From NCBI GenBank assembly GCA_040881945.1, contig JBBECF010000175.1, forward strand, positions 1 through 64,000: a DNA stretch of 64,000 bases. The letters are read 5' to 3'. How positions within the stretch are numbered: the first letter of the stretch is position 1; every line of letters begins with the position of its first letter. This stretch comes from JBBECF01 sp040881945. Its GTDB lineage: Bacteria > Pseudomonadota > Alphaproteobacteria > Dongiales > Dongiaceae. The notes below the pieces were generated by a model. It was not told where the DNA came from, did not search any database, and saw only the letters and a list, made by a program, of their open reading frames with translations. Made by a program: the position numbers and the translations under genes. Below, one piece after another: positions 26,315 through 35,601 of this stretch.

Positions 26315-27682
26315 CTAGCCCGACGCCGCCGCGGGCGCACGTCCGTCGGCGGTCCGGCGGTCGACCTCGTCGGCCAGCGCCCGCAGCGCGGACGCCACTT
26401 CCACCGGATGGGCGGCGCCCGGCGTCAAACGGCGCAACGACTCCGGCAGCCGGGACAACTCGTGCTTCGTGCGCTCGCGGATCGCCTCGAGGGCCGGCCG
26501 GCCGCCGATCCGCCTGCCGTTGCGCATCACCGGCCGGATCAGCGGCTCGCCCGCCCGCTCGTCGCCTTCGACCGTGATCACGTCGCCGGCCATGCGCCCG
26601 GCCCCGTCGTAGCGGCGCCAGACCTGCTTGCGGCCCGGCCAGGTCGCCTTGCCTTCGGAGCGCTTGCGCCGCGCCACGCCCGCATATTCCTGCAGCTTGT
26701 AGGCGCAGTCGAGCGCCGGCGCGTCGAACGAGGTGGTCAGGTTGGTGCCGATGCCGACGCCGTCGATCGGCGCCCCGGCCGCCGCCATCGCCGCCAGGCG
26801 GTCCTCGTCGATGCCGCCGCTGGCGAAGATATGGACCTCGGGCAGTCCGCCGTCGTCGAGGATGCGCCGCACCCGCCCTGAGAGCGCGATCAGGTCGCCG
26901 CTGTCGAGGCGCACGCCGCGCAGCTCGATCCCCGCCTCCTTCAGTCGCGGCGCCAGGGCCACGACCTTGCGGGCGCCCGCCTCGGTATCGTAGGTGTCGA
27001 TCAGCAGGATCAGATTCTGCGGCCGGGAGCGCGCGAAGCTCTCGAACGCGTCGGTCTCGTCGTCATGCACCTGGACGAAGGAATGGGCCATGGTGCCGTA
27101 GATCGGGATGCCGAACATCGCCTCGGCGAGCGTCGTCGCGGTGCCCGCGAACCCGGCGATGTAGCTGGCCCGCGCCGCCAGCAGCCCGGCCTCGGCGCCG
27201 TGCGCGCGGCGCAGCCCGAAATCGATCAGCAGCTTGTCCGGCGCGGCCAGCACCATGCGCGCCGCCTTGGCGGCGATCAGCGACTGGAAATGCAGCAGGT
27301 TGATGATCCGCGTCTCGACGAGCTGCGCCTGCGGCAGCGGCGCCGTGATCCTGATGATCGGCTCGTCGGCGAAGAACACCGTGCCTTCCGGCATGGCGTG
27401 GACGTCGCCGGTGAAACGGAAATCCGCCAGGTAGTCGAGAAAGCGCCGGTTGAAACGCCCGGAGCGCGCCAGCCAGTCGAGCTCGTCCTCGGCGAAGCGC
27501 AGGCGCTCGAGGTAGTCGAGCGCCTGCTCGAGCCCGGCCGCAACGAGAAACCCGCGGCGTTCCGGCAGCTTGCGCACGAACATCTCGAAGACGGCCGTGT
27601 CGACCTGGCCGTGGTCGATATAGGCCTGCAGCATGTTGAGCTGGTAGAGGTCGGTCAGCAGCAGGCTCGATTGCGGATCCAT
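26315..27682 (-). CDS. pncB: Nicotinate phosphoribosyltransferase
   Basis: PncB makes nicotinate mononucleotide from nicotinate and PRPP in NAD salvage. The 455-residue protein has LLTDLYQLNMLQAY at the N-terminus, DFGLRRAHGAEAG, the invariant YGTMAHSFVQ segment, and GVRLDSGDL. The PRPP-binding late region is FASGGIDED/GVGIGTNL. It is 33 bp downstream of rtcB and probably co-transcribed. Confidence 0.93.
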   Translation of the reverse strand: MDPQSSLLLTDLYQLNMLQAYIDHGQVDTAVFEMFVRKLPERRGFLVAAGLEQALDYLERLRFAEDELDWLARSGRFNRRFLDYLADFRFTGDVHAMPEGTVFFADEPIIRITAPLPQAQLVETRIINLLHFQSLIAAKAARMVLAAPDKLLIDFGLRRAHGAEAGLLAARASYIAGFAGTATTLAEAMFGIPIYGTMAHSFVQVHDDETDAFESFARSRPQNLILLIDTYDTEAGARKVVALAPRLKEAGIELRGVRLDSGDLIALSGRVRRILDDGGLPEVHIFASGGIDEDRLAAMAAAGAPIDGVGIGTNLTTSFDAPALDCAYKLQEYAGVARRKRSEGKATWPGRKQVWRRYDGAGRMAGDVITVEGDERAGEPLIRPVMRNGRRIGGRPALEAIRERTKHELSRLPESLRRLTPGAAHPVEVASALRALADEVDRRTADGRAPAAASG

Positions 27683-27715
27683 ATCTCGGACGCTCCGGGG
27701 CCGTTCTCGGTCGCG

Positions 27716-29149
27716 TCAGCCCTTGACCGTGATCAGCGGTTCGAGCCATGCCACCTTGCGCGCCAGGCCGGCGCGCTCGGCGGCGCCGACGACGGCGCCG
27801 ACATCCTTGTAGGCGCCGGGCGCCTCCTCGGCGACGCCGCGCCAGCTCGGGCTGCGCACCAGGATGCCGCGGGCGGCCAGCTCGTCCACGACCTCGCGGC
27901 CCTTCCATTGCCGGAGCGCCTGGTGCCGGCTCATGCGCCGACCGGCGCCGTGGCAGGCCGAGGCGAAGGCCCGTTCGCCGTCGCCGCCCGCCCCGGCCAG
28001 GATGTAGGACCCGGTGCCCATGCTGCCGCCGATCAGGACCGGCTGCCCGATCGGGCGCAACGCCGGGGGCAGATCCGGGTGACCGGGGCCGAAGGCGCGC
28101 GTCGCGCCCTTGCGGTGCACATGGAGCTCGCGCATCGCCCCCTCGACACTGTGCCGCTCGACCTTGCAGGTGTTGTGCGAGACGTCGTAGAGCAGCTCGA
28201 GCCGGGCCTGCGGCAGCAGCTCGGCGAACACCTCGCGGGCGAGATGGGTGACGATCTGGCGATTGGCGAGGGCGCAGTTGACGGCCGCGCGCATCGCGCC
28301 GAGATAGTCCTGCCCGTCCGGCGAGTCGATCGGCGCGCAGGCCAGTTCCCGGTCCGGCAGTTCGATGCCGTAGGCAGCCGCGGCGCCGGCCATCCGGGCG
28401 AGGAACTCGGTGCCGATCTGGTGGCCGAGGCCGCGCGATCCGCAATGGATGCTGACGACCAGCTCGTCCGGCGCCAGGCCGAAGGCGGCGGCCGCCGCGG
28501 CATCGTGGACGGCGGCCACGCGCTGGACCTCGATATAATGGTTGCCCGAGCCGAGCGTCCCCATTTCGTCCCGCTGCCGGCGGCGGGCGCGGGCGGAGAC
28601 GTTCGCCGGCACCGCGCCGGCCGCCCGGCCGTGCTCCTCGATGCGTTCGAGGTCCGCCGCGGTCCCGTAGCCCCGCTCGACGGCCCAGGCCGCCCCGCCC
28701 GCCAGCATGGCGTCCATTTCGCCGTCGGTGAGGTGGATGCGCCCGGTGGACCCGACGCCGGCCGGGATGCGCGCCGCCAGCGCGTCGGCGAGAAGCTGCT
28801 TGACCGAGCCGTCGAGGGCGCCGGCCTTGAGCCCGGTCAGCAGGCTGCGCACGCCGCAGGAGATGTCGAAACCGACGCCCCCGGCGGACACGACACCGCC
28901 TTGCGCGGCATCGAAGGCGGCGACGCCCCCGATCGGGAACCCGTAGCCCCAATGGGCGTCGGGCATGGCGTAGGAGGCGCCGACGATGCCGGGGAGGGCG
29001 GCGACGTTGACCATCTGCGTATAGACCTTGTCGTCCATCTCCGCGACCAGGTCCGCGGTGGCGAAGAGCACCGCCGGCACGCGCATCTTGCCGGTCCGCG
29101 GCACCCGCCATTCCGTCTCCGAGACGCGCGTCCAGGCCTTGAGATCCAT
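27716..29149 (-). CDS. rtcB: RNA-splicing ligase RtcB
   Basis: RtcB joins RNA 2',3'-cyclic phosphate or 3'-phosphate ends to 5'-OH ends using GTP. The protein (477 residues) has metal-site motifs D95/C98 in DISCGV, GSGNHYIE, SIHCGSRGLGHQ and VSHNTCKVE. The guanylylated His lies in ACHGAGRRMSR. DISCG replaces the more usual DIGCG but the metal ligands are kept. The archease gene lies 13 bp upstream, so this is a two-gene RNA repair unit. No RtcR activator gene is in the window. Confidence 0.95.
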   Translation of the reverse strand: MDLKAWTRVSETEWRVPRTGKMRVPAVLFATADLVAEMDDKVYTQMVNVAALPGIVGASYAMPDAHWGYGFPIGGVAAFDAAQGGVVSAGGVGFDISCGVRSLLTGLKAGALDGSVKQLLADALAARIPAGVGSTGRIHLTDGEMDAMLAGGAAWAVERGYGTAADLERIEEHGRAAGAVPANVSARARRRQRDEMGTLGSGNHYIEVQRVAAVHDAAAAAAFGLAPDELVVSIHCGSRGLGHQIGTEFLARMAGAAAAYGIELPDRELACAPIDSPDGQDYLGAMRAAVNCALANRQIVTHLAREVFAELLPQARLELLYDVSHNTCKVERHSVEGAMRELHVHRKGATRAFGPGHPDLPPALRPIGQPVLIGGSMGTGSYILAGAGGDGERAFASACHGAGRRMSRHQALRQWKGREVVDELAARGILVRSPSWRGVAEEAPGAYKDVGAVVGAAERAGLARKVAWLEPLITVKG

Positions 29150-29162
29150 GCTCCGCGATCCG

Positions 29163-29582
29163 CTACACGTCGACGACGCACTGCGCCAGCCAGCCGTCGG
29201 GCCCGCGCGCGACCCGCAGCTCGGTCAGGGTCGCGCCCTTGACCTCGACCGCCGGCCGGTGCCGGCCGAGATCGACCGGCTCGCCCCAGGCCCGTCCGTG
29301 CAGGCGATGGCCGTCGATGGCGACGGCGAAGCGGCCGAACAGCATCCGCCGGACAGCCATTTCGTAAACCACGGCGTTGAGCCACGCGGCGAGCAGCAGC
29401 TCCTCGTCCGCCGCCTCGCAGTCGATCTCGACCGCCTCCTTCGGCAGGACCGAGCCGGGGTCGCAGACCGCGGCCGTCAAGGCCACGGCCGCCTGCTCGA
29501 AGGCGGCCGCGCGGGTCGGCCCATGGCCGCGCACGCCGACATCGGCGCCGTGCGGAAAATGCTCCCAGCGACCTTCCACCAT
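29163..29582 (-). CDS. Archease
   Basis: A 139-residue archease, the chaperone that helps guanylylate RtcB and makes it multi-turnover. Typical features are the HGADVGVRGHG start, the acidic motif EAADEELLLAAWLNAVVYE and the C-terminal KGATLTELRV. It lies immediately upstream of rtcB. The region from here to the ABC transporter genes contains only a response-regulator remnant. Confidence 0.9.
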   Translation of the reverse strand: MVEGRWEHFPHGADVGVRGHGPTRAAAFEQAAVALTAAVCDPGSVLPKEAVEIDCEAADEELLLAAWLNAVVYEMAVRRMLFGRFAVAIDGHRLHGRAWGEPVDLGRHRPAVEVKGATLTELRVARGPDGWLAQCVVDV

Positions 29583-29663
29583 CGCCCGTTCCGACGCAAC
29601 CCAGCGATCGTGGAGTAATCCTAGCCGTCGCCGGACGCCGGCGCGTTGATCCAGGTCAGTCCG

Positions 29664-29723
29664 CTAGCCGCGGCGGACGCCGAGCAGCCGGGCGATGGCG
29701 CCGTCAAAGGCCGGCTTGGCAAT
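29664..29723 (-). pseudogene. 3' remnant of a CheY-like response regulator gene
   Basis: Reading the minus strand gives GIAKPAFDGAIARLLGVRRG and a stop. This corresponds to the end of the intact regulator at 38430-38834 (IAKPFSAN then VVARLLSVRHG), with the middle helix deleted. The 36 bp at 29665-29700 match 38431-38466 at 32 positions in the same orientation. It marks the left border of the catabolic island. Confidence 0.65.
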
Positions 29724-29747
29724 CCCACTTGAAACATCGGCCGGCTT

Positions 29748-30554
29748 TTATTGCCCGCGATAACCGAACTTGACGATGCCCGAGCGCATCAGCAGATACA
29801 TGACAGCGAATACGATGAACACAAAACCGTTCACCAGAGACGCCAAGGCGAACAACTCCGGGCCCAGCCCGAACCGCAGAGAGCCCCAGGCGACCGACGG
29901 CAGGGTCGGGATGGCGCCCAGGTTGTAGAAGGAAATCTCCAGGTTATTCAACGCCAGAATGAAGCTGATGAGAAAGGCGCCGAACAGCGCCGGCCAGATC
30001 GTCGGCAGGGTGATCTCGATGAAACAGCGAAACGGCTTGGCGCCGAAAACCATCGCCGCGTCGTCCATGTCCCAGTTGTAGCGAACCAGCTGCGCCAGGA
30101 TGATCAGGAAGGAAAAGGACGTCCCCTGAACCGCATTGGCCGCCATGGCGGAAAACAGATTCCCCGGCAGGCCGAGAACACGGGCATTGAACGCCAGGAT
30201 GGATATGCCGATCAGCAGATCCGCCACGAAAAGCGGCGCGATGAATGCCAGCAGGACCAGGCCGCGATATCGCGACCTGAAGCGCAGGATGCCGATTACG
30301 CCGGCCCCGGCCAGGACCGTTGACATCGCGGCGCTACCGAAAGCCAGTTCGAGGCTGTTCACCAGCGCGTCGCCATAGAGCGAGCTGGAGAACAGGTCTT
30401 CATACCCAGACAACGTGAAGGATGGCGGGAACGGCCAAACGATATCGGCCGCGAAGGATGTGTAAATCACATAGAAGATCGGTGCATAGAGAAATAGGTA
30501 GAGCAGCGCGAGCCCGGTCGCCATGGATACAGCCGAGGCATCGAACCGCGTCAT
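29748..30554 (-). CDS. ABC transporter permease, PotC type
   Basis: A 268-residue inner-membrane permease with six hydrophobic segments and the coupling loop near FGAKPFRCFIEITLPTIWPAL (EAA motif). It belongs to the PotC-like half of the polyamine/iron/thiamine transporter group. It overlaps the upstream permease gene by 4 bp and is last of the leftward transporter operon. The start is placed at MTRFDAS rather than in the preceding gene's frame. Confidence 0.88.
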   Translation of the reverse strand: MTRFDASAVSMATGLALLYLFLYAPIFYVIYTSFAADIVWPFPPSFTLSGYEDLFSSSLYGDALVNSLELAFGSAAMSTVLAGAGVIGILRFRSRYRGLVLLAFIAPLFVADLLIGISILAFNARVLGLPGNLFSAMAANAVQGTSFSFLIILAQLVRYNWDMDDAAMVFGAKPFRCFIEITLPTIWPALFGAFLISFILALNNLEISFYNLGAIPTLPSVAWGSLRFGLGPELFALASLVNGFVFIVFAVMYLLMRSGIVKFGYRGQ

Positions 30555-31444
30555 GACGTGATGACCCCGGTGAAGCCGGAGCGCTTCAGGTGGATCGTCG
30601 GCCAAATGGCGAGGATCACAACCAGCGAAGATAGGAACAGGAAGACGCCCATCGCGGAACCGAGTGCCCAGGTGCCGGTCTCGCCAAACTGCTGGGCGAG
30701 GCTCATCCCGAACGAAGTCGCATCGGGACCGCCGAGAAACCGCGGCGTGACAGCATTGGCGAGGCACGGGATGAAAACCAGGATTATCCCGATCGCCGTG
30801 CCGATCCAGTTCAGCGGCCAGGTGATTTCGATAAAGGCGCGCCACGGCTTCGCCCCATTGATCTTGGCGACTTCCAGAAGTTCGAAGTTGAAATTCACCA
30901 GCGACAGATAGATCGCCGTCACCATGAAAGGCATGAAGAGATAGACCAGTCCCAGTCCGGACGCGACCTGGGTATACATCAGCGCTTCGATCGGCCCGAG
31001 GCCGACGATGCCAAGCGCCATGTTGATCAGCCCGATCGGACCAAGCAATCCCTGAAGCGCCGCGATGCGCAGAATGACACCGGTGAAGAACGGCGCCGCA
31101 AGCAGCAGCACCAGCAACAGGCGGTAGCGCCCGCCATGTCTGGCGATCAAATAAGCGACCGGCCAGCCGCAGATCAGGCAGACCAGCGACACGATGACGG
31201 CGGTGACGAGCGACCTCAGGAAGAAAACGCGATAGGCGGGCTCGCCCAGCAGGACGCGGTAATTGTCCAGCGACCGGTCGGCGAAAAGCTCATAGCTCTC
31301 CGTGCGCCAGAAACTGAAAACCACGATCGAGAGCAGCGGCAGCAGCAAGCCGATCACAATGAAGGCCACGCCCGGCCCGACCAGCGCCGCATAGCGAAAA
31401 CCCGGCCGCCGGTACCCCGCCGCCCGCAAACTCGTCCCGTTCAT
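30551..31444 (-). CDS. ABC transporter permease, PotB type
   Basis: A 297-residue permease with six membrane segments and EAA loop INGAKPWRAFIEITWPLNW. It pairs with the downstream PotC-type protein. The ATG overlaps the ATPase gene stop by 4 bp. Base composition is less GC-rich by eye than the core genes upstream, as across the whole island. Confidence 0.88.
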   Translation of the reverse strand: MNGTSLRAAGYRRPGFRYAALVGPGVAFIVIGLLLPLLSIVVFSFWRTESYELFADRSLDNYRVLLGEPAYRVFFLRSLVTAVIVSLVCLICGWPVAYLIARHGGRYRLLLVLLLAAPFFTGVILRIAALQGLLGPIGLINMALGIVGLGPIEALMYTQVASGLGLVYLFMPFMVTAIYLSLVNFNFELLEVAKINGAKPWRAFIEITWPLNWIGTAIGIILVFIPCLANAVTPRFLGGPDATSFGMSLAQQFGETGTWALGSAMGVFLFLSSLVVILAIWPTIHLKRSGFTGVITS

Positions 31445-32535
31445 GGTTTCGGCGCGGCGAAGCAGGAACCGCTTGCCGAAGGCCAGCGCACGACGACAGG
31501 ATCGTTCGGGCGAACAGTGGCGGCGCGGGGCGTGCCGCTTATGACAAGATCGCCCCCGCCCGGCAGGGCGACGATATAGTTCGCCGTCTGCCCCTTGAAA
31601 ATGACGTCGCGCAAGGTTCCCGCGAGTTGGTTGACGTTGGGCGATACGACATCGTTCGCACCGGCATTCGCGATCTCCAGGTCTTCATGCTTGATGAAGT
31701 ACCGGACATCATCTCCTGGGTTGACGCCCACCGGCAGCGGCACCAGCAGTGTTTGACCGCCCCACTCGATGCGCGCGCGGTCGCCGTCGATATCGATCAA
31801 TCGGCCATCCAGCCGGTTCGCATGGCCGACGAAGGTAGCGACGAATGCGCTTGCCGGATTGGTGTAGATTTCCGACTTGGCGCCGATCTGCTCGAACCGC
31901 CCCCGATCCATGACCGCGATCCGGTCGCTCATGGTCAGCGCCTCTTCCTGGTTATGCGTCACATAGATGAAGGGGATCTGGAGTTCCTTCTGATAGCGGC
32001 GTATCTCCACCTCCATCTCCGATCGCAGTTCGCGGTCGAGATTGGCGAGCGGTTCGTCGAACAGCAGGAGAGCCGGCCGCGAGATAAGGCCGCGCGCCAA
32101 GGCGACGCGCTGTTGCTGGCCGCCGGAGAGCTCGTTCGGATAGCGCAACTCCAATCCTTCGAGGCGCAAGAGCGACATGACCCACGTCAGTTGCTCGTCC
32201 CGGCGCGCCTGGGACGCCTTCTGCATGCGCAGCGGGAAGATGATGTTCTCCGCGACGGTCTTGTGCGGGAACAGCAGGAAGTTCTGGAACACCATCCCGA
32301 CGTGGCGCTTGTAGGGCGGCAGTTCGGTGACGTCGCGTCCGGCGATCAGCACGCGGCCCGCATCCGGCCGTTCCAAGCCGGCGATGATGCGCAGCAACGT
32401 CGTCTTACCGGAGCCGCTGGGGCCGAGCAGGGCGAAGAACTCGCTCTGCTCGACCTCAAGGTCGATTCGGTCCACCGCGGTCACCGGACCGAATCGTCTG
32501 GTGACCGCTTGGAGTTGTAGCGTAACGCCAGGCAC
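31441..32535 (-). CDS. ABC transporter ATP-binding protein, PotA type
   Basis: A 364-residue ATPase with Walker A GPSGSGKTT, Q-loop VFQNFLLFPH, signature LSGGQQQRVALARGL, Walker B ALLLFDEPLANLD and H-loop THNQEEAL. The C-terminal TOBE region runs from about 275. It powers the transporter formed by the two permeases. Gene order on this strand is binding protein, ATPase, permease, permease. Confidence 0.92.
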   Translation of the reverse strand: MPGVTLQLQAVTRRFGPVTAVDRIDLEVEQSEFFALLGPSGSGKTTLLRIIAGLERPDAGRVLIAGRDVTELPPYKRHVGMVFQNFLLFPHKTVAENIIFPLRMQKASQARRDEQLTWVMSLLRLEGLELRYPNELSGGQQQRVALARGLISRPALLLFDEPLANLDRELRSEMEVEIRRYQKELQIPFIYVTHNQEEALTMSDRIAVMDRGRFEQIGAKSEIYTNPASAFVATFVGHANRLDGRLIDIDGDRARIEWGGQTLLVPLPVGVNPGDDVRYFIKHEDLEIANAGANDVVSPNVNQLAGTLRDVIFKGQTANYIVALPGGGDLVISGTPRAATVRPNDPVVVRWPSASGSCFAAPKP

Positions 32536-32617
32536 AACGATCCCCGCGAACAGACCTAGGGATAGGAACGATCTTCAATCTGCCGCGAGCAGCGGAAGCA
32601 GCCTCAACTCCGCGATT

Positions 32618-33823
32618 TCAGGAAGCTTCGACGTCGGACCAGATCCTCTCCCATTTCTCCGGCGACGACGGTTGATCGAACATGAACAGCTTGCTGGCAT
32701 CGCCGCTCTTGTTCTGGAAGTAGAGGTCGACCTCCTCCGGCTTCAGCAGGTCGCGCACATCCACCGTACCACCATAGCCCGTGGACCGGACCACGCGGGC
32801 GAAATTCTCCTTGCTGAGGTAGTGATCGATCCACTTATGGGCCAGTTCGGCTTGCTCGGAACCGGCGCCTGAACTGATCATCCAGGTATCCACCCAACCC
32901 AGGCCGCCTTCCTTGGGCCGCAGCACATGCTGAACGTCGAAATCGATCTTGCCTTCGCCCCGCAGCACCGTCAGATGGCGATAGGTTTCGGCGAATTCCG
33001 GCGCTGCCCAGATCGCGTCGCCCCGCATCAGGCGATCCAGGGCGTCGTAGTCCTGGTAGCGGGTCAGGAGCAGCTTTTTCTGCGCGATCAGCAGGCGCTT
33101 CGTCTCATCCAGTTCCGCATCGGTCAGATTATAGGGATTGAACGGGTTGCCGTCCGGTCGCGGGCCGGCGGCGGTGCCCAGATTGGTCGCCGCCAGGATG
33201 CCCATCAGCGCGATATTCTCCTCGAACCGCGCATTCGAAGAGAGATGGCCTTTGTATTTCTCATTGAGCAGCAAGCCGATCGAGCCGATATCCTCGGGCG
33301 CGATCCGGTTCAAATTCACGGTTATGCCGTAGCCGCCCCAACAATTCGGCGCCGCCACCATTGTCGCCCCCGACTCATCGGCCAGCAGCGGGAAATTCGG
33401 CGGCAGAAATTCGGGGAAGACATTGGCAACATTCGGCAGCTTGCGGTAATCGACGCCCTGAGTCAGTCCCTGGCGGAAATAGAGCCGCGGCCAGAAGCCG
33501 TCGGCCTGCACGATATCGAAATCCTTGGTGCCCCCGACCTTCATCTTGTTGAAGGCTTCGGAATTGCCGTCGAAGAACGTCGGCGAGAAACGCGCGCCGG
33601 CCTTTTCCTCGAACTCCGCCACGGTTTCGTTGATCGCATAGGGCTGCCACATCAAGAGCCGCAAGGTGGTGGTCGCCGCCTCGGCATTGCCGACGAACGG
33701 CGCCATGGGCCTAAAGGCACCGATCCCCGCCGCCGCGGCGGCACCGGCAATCAGTTGGCGCCGCGACAGCCCGCGCTTACGCGGCCGGGCCGGTCCGGTT
33801 GCCTTCGGTGAGTGCGTGGTCAT
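32618..33823 (-). CDS. ABC transporter substrate-binding protein (Tat-exported, PotD-like)
   Basis: A 401-residue periplasmic binding protein. The start RKRGLSRRQLIAGAAAAAG is a twin-arginine-type signal. The mature domain has the PotD-like pattern TLRLLMWQPYAINETVAEFE and YGITVNLNRIAPED. The ligand is unknown: the family carries polyamines, but the divergent operon encodes sugar-phosphate enzymes, which suggests a polyol or sugar. It is transcribed leftward from the shared intergenic region. Confidence 0.87.
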   Translation of the reverse strand: MTTHSPKATGPARPRKRGLSRRQLIAGAAAAAGIGAFRPMAPFVGNAEAATTTLRLLMWQPYAINETVAEFEEKAGARFSPTFFDGNSEAFNKMKVGGTKDFDIVQADGFWPRLYFRQGLTQGVDYRKLPNVANVFPEFLPPNFPLLADESGATMVAAPNCWGGYGITVNLNRIAPEDIGSIGLLLNEKYKGHLSSNARFEENIALMGILAATNLGTAAGPRPDGNPFNPYNLTDAELDETKRLLIAQKKLLLTRYQDYDALDRLMRGDAIWAAPEFAETYRHLTVLRGEGKIDFDVQHVLRPKEGGLGWVDTWMISSGAGSEQAELAHKWIDHYLSKENFARVVRSTGYGGTVDVRDLLKPEEVDLYFQNKSGDASKLFMFDQPSSPEKWERIWSDVEAS

Positions 33824-33900
33824 GCCTGAATCTCCCTGTTTTTACGGCCGAGTATCGGGATCGGTCTGCATTGCATTCCGGTTCCGCCTATCGCCCGGAT

Positions 33901-33935
33901 GCCACAAATTACAACATAATTGCCACAAAATGCAA
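33901..33935. promoter_or_regulatory. Direct-repeat operator candidate between the two catabolic operons
   Basis: GCCACAAATTACAA (33901-33914) and GCCACAAAATGCAA (33922-33935) are direct repeats offset by 21 bp, two turns of the helix. They lie in the 235 bp gap between the binding-protein gene and the DeoR gene, in locally AT-rich sequence. The DeoR-family regulator encoded alongside is the obvious candidate to bind here. Confidence 0.5.
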
Positions 33936-34058
33936 TGGCGTGCTAAACATGCCGCCGCGCCCTGCCGGCCGCGCGATTCGATCGACGTGCGGCGGCGGCT
34001 CCGGCCGGGCGGGCGTGTTACGCGACGGAACCCGCCGCCGACGAAAAGGACTGGAATC

Positions 34059-34832
34059 GTGCTTGCCGAAGAAAGACAGCGCTTCATCCTGTCGACGGTG
34101 AATACCCGAGGCTCGATCTCGATTGCCGAGATCAAGCGCAAGCTGAAGGTTTCCCGCGAAACCATCCGTCGCGATATCGTGGCGCTGGCCGATGGCCAGC
34201 GTCTCAGGAAAACCCATGGCGGGGCCCTGTCGCTGGAGCAAAGCGAACCGGAAATGACCGTCCGGCAGGTGACGAATGCGGCCGGCAAGCGCGCCATCGG
34301 CCGCCTCTCGGCCAGTCTGGTGCCCGACGGTGCGTCGGTCATCCTTGCCAGCGGTACGACGGTGCAAGCGGTGGCCAATGCCTTAATGGCGCGCCGCGAC
34401 CTCACGGTATTCACCAACAACGTGGTCAGCTGCGGCAAGCTGATGGGCCGCAACGGCAACCGCGTCCATATGCTGGGTGGCGAGGTTCAGCCGATCAACG
34501 GCGCGACGCTCGGCCGGGACACGACCGCCATGCTGGCCAACTATTTCGCCGATTTTGTTTTCATCGGTGCCGGCGCCATTTCGCCGGCGGGCTGGCTCAT
34601 GGACTACACCCGCGAAGAGGGCGAGCTCCATAGCCTGATGCTGCAATCCGCCCGCACCGCCGTTGTGGTCGCGGATCAGGGGAAATTCGGCCGCACCGCA
34701 CCGGTTCGCGTCGGCAACTTCGAAAAAGTCACGTATCTGGTGACGGATCGAAAGCCGGAGCCGGAGATCGCGACGGCCCTTGCCGCCCTGCCGCTCGAGG
34801 TGCTGGTGGCCGACGAGGAAGCGGGCGGATGA
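34059..34832 (+). CDS. DeoR-family transcriptional regulator
   Basis: A 257-residue repressor with an N-terminal helix-turn-helix (RQRFILSTVNTRGSISIAEI, then SRETIRRDI). The DeoR sensor domain (VPDGASVILASGTTVQAVANAL, VFIGAGAISPAGWLMDYTREE) usually binds a phosphorylated sugar. The GTG at 34059 has AAGGA about nine bases upstream. It is divergent from the transporter and first in the rightward operon, so it probably controls both. Confidence 0.9.
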   Translation: MLAEERQRFILSTVNTRGSISIAEIKRKLKVSRETIRRDIVALADGQRLRKTHGGALSLEQSEPEMTVRQVTNAAGKRAIGRLSASLVPDGASVILASGTTVQAVANALMARRDLTVFTNNVVSCGKLMGRNGNRVHMLGGEVQPINGATLGRDTTAMLANYFADFVFIGAGAISPAGWLMDYTREEGELHSLMLQSARTAVVVADQGKFGRTAPVRVGNFEKVTYLVTDRKPEPEIATALAALPLEVLVADEEAGG

Positions 34833-34883
34833 AACGCCGCGACGCGAATCCGCGCACCGATCAATCCAGCTAGGGAGTTCCCG

Positions 34884-35543
34884 ATGAAGCACGAAAAGAT
34901 CCGGCGGGAAATCGCCACGGCCTGCCTCGACATGAACCGCCGTGGAATCAACCAGGGCACTTCCGGCAATATCAGCGTGCGCGTCCCGGAAGGCTTTCTC
35001 CTGACCCCTTCCGGAATCCCTTATGACGAAATGAAACCCGGCGACATCGTGCTGATGCGCCCGGACGCAAGCCATGTCGGCCGCTGCAAGCCATCCAGCG
35101 AGTGGCGCTTTCATCACGCCTTGATGAAGACCCGACCGGAAATCGGCGCCGTCGTGCACTCACATGCGATGTTTGCGACGACCCTGTCCTGCCTCGGCCT
35201 GGAAATACCGGCGCTGCACTACATGATCGCCGTGGCGGGCGGCAACACGATCCGTTGCGCGCCCTATGCCACCTACGGGACGCAGCAAACGGCCGACAAC
35301 GCCGTCAAGGCCCTCGAAGGCCGAAACGCCTGTCTGTTGGCCAATCACGGCATGATCGCGGTCGGTCCGAATCTGAAGAAAGCCATGTGGCTGGCGGTCG
35401 AGGTCGAGACCCTGGCGGCGCAATATTGGCGCGCGTTGCAGATTCGCAAACCCAACATTCTCCTCAAGGCCGAAATCGATCGCGTGATCGACAAGTTCAA
35501 GACCTATGGCCAGACGAAAGATCCGGAACCCGTATGCTGCTGA
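34884..35543 (+). CDS. Class II aldolase (FucA-like)
   Basis: A 219-residue zinc aldolase. It has the phosphate-binding GTSGNISVRV and TPSGIPYDEM. The catalytic Glu is in KPSSEWRFH, His ligands are in VVHSHAMFA, and a third His is in LANHGMIAVG. Relatives split L-fuculose-1-phosphate or other ketose-1-phosphates into DHAP and an aldehyde. With the adjacent kinase and dehydrogenase this suggests a ketose 1-phosphate route. The exact sugar is not determinable. Confidence 0.88.
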   Translation: MKHEKIRREIATACLDMNRRGINQGTSGNISVRVPEGFLLTPSGIPYDEMKPGDIVLMRPDASHVGRCKPSSEWRFHHALMKTRPEIGAVVHSHAMFATTLSCLGLEIPALHYMIAVAGGNTIRCAPYATYGTQQTADNAVKALEGRNACLLANHGMIAVGPNLKKAMWLAVEVETLAAQYWRALQIRKPNILLKAEIDRVIDKFKTYGQTKDPEPVCC

Positions 35544-35601
35544 GCGCCATGGGCAACGGTACGGACCGCCGCCGCGACCTCGGCGCGGAGGCGCGGCGCG
35601 C

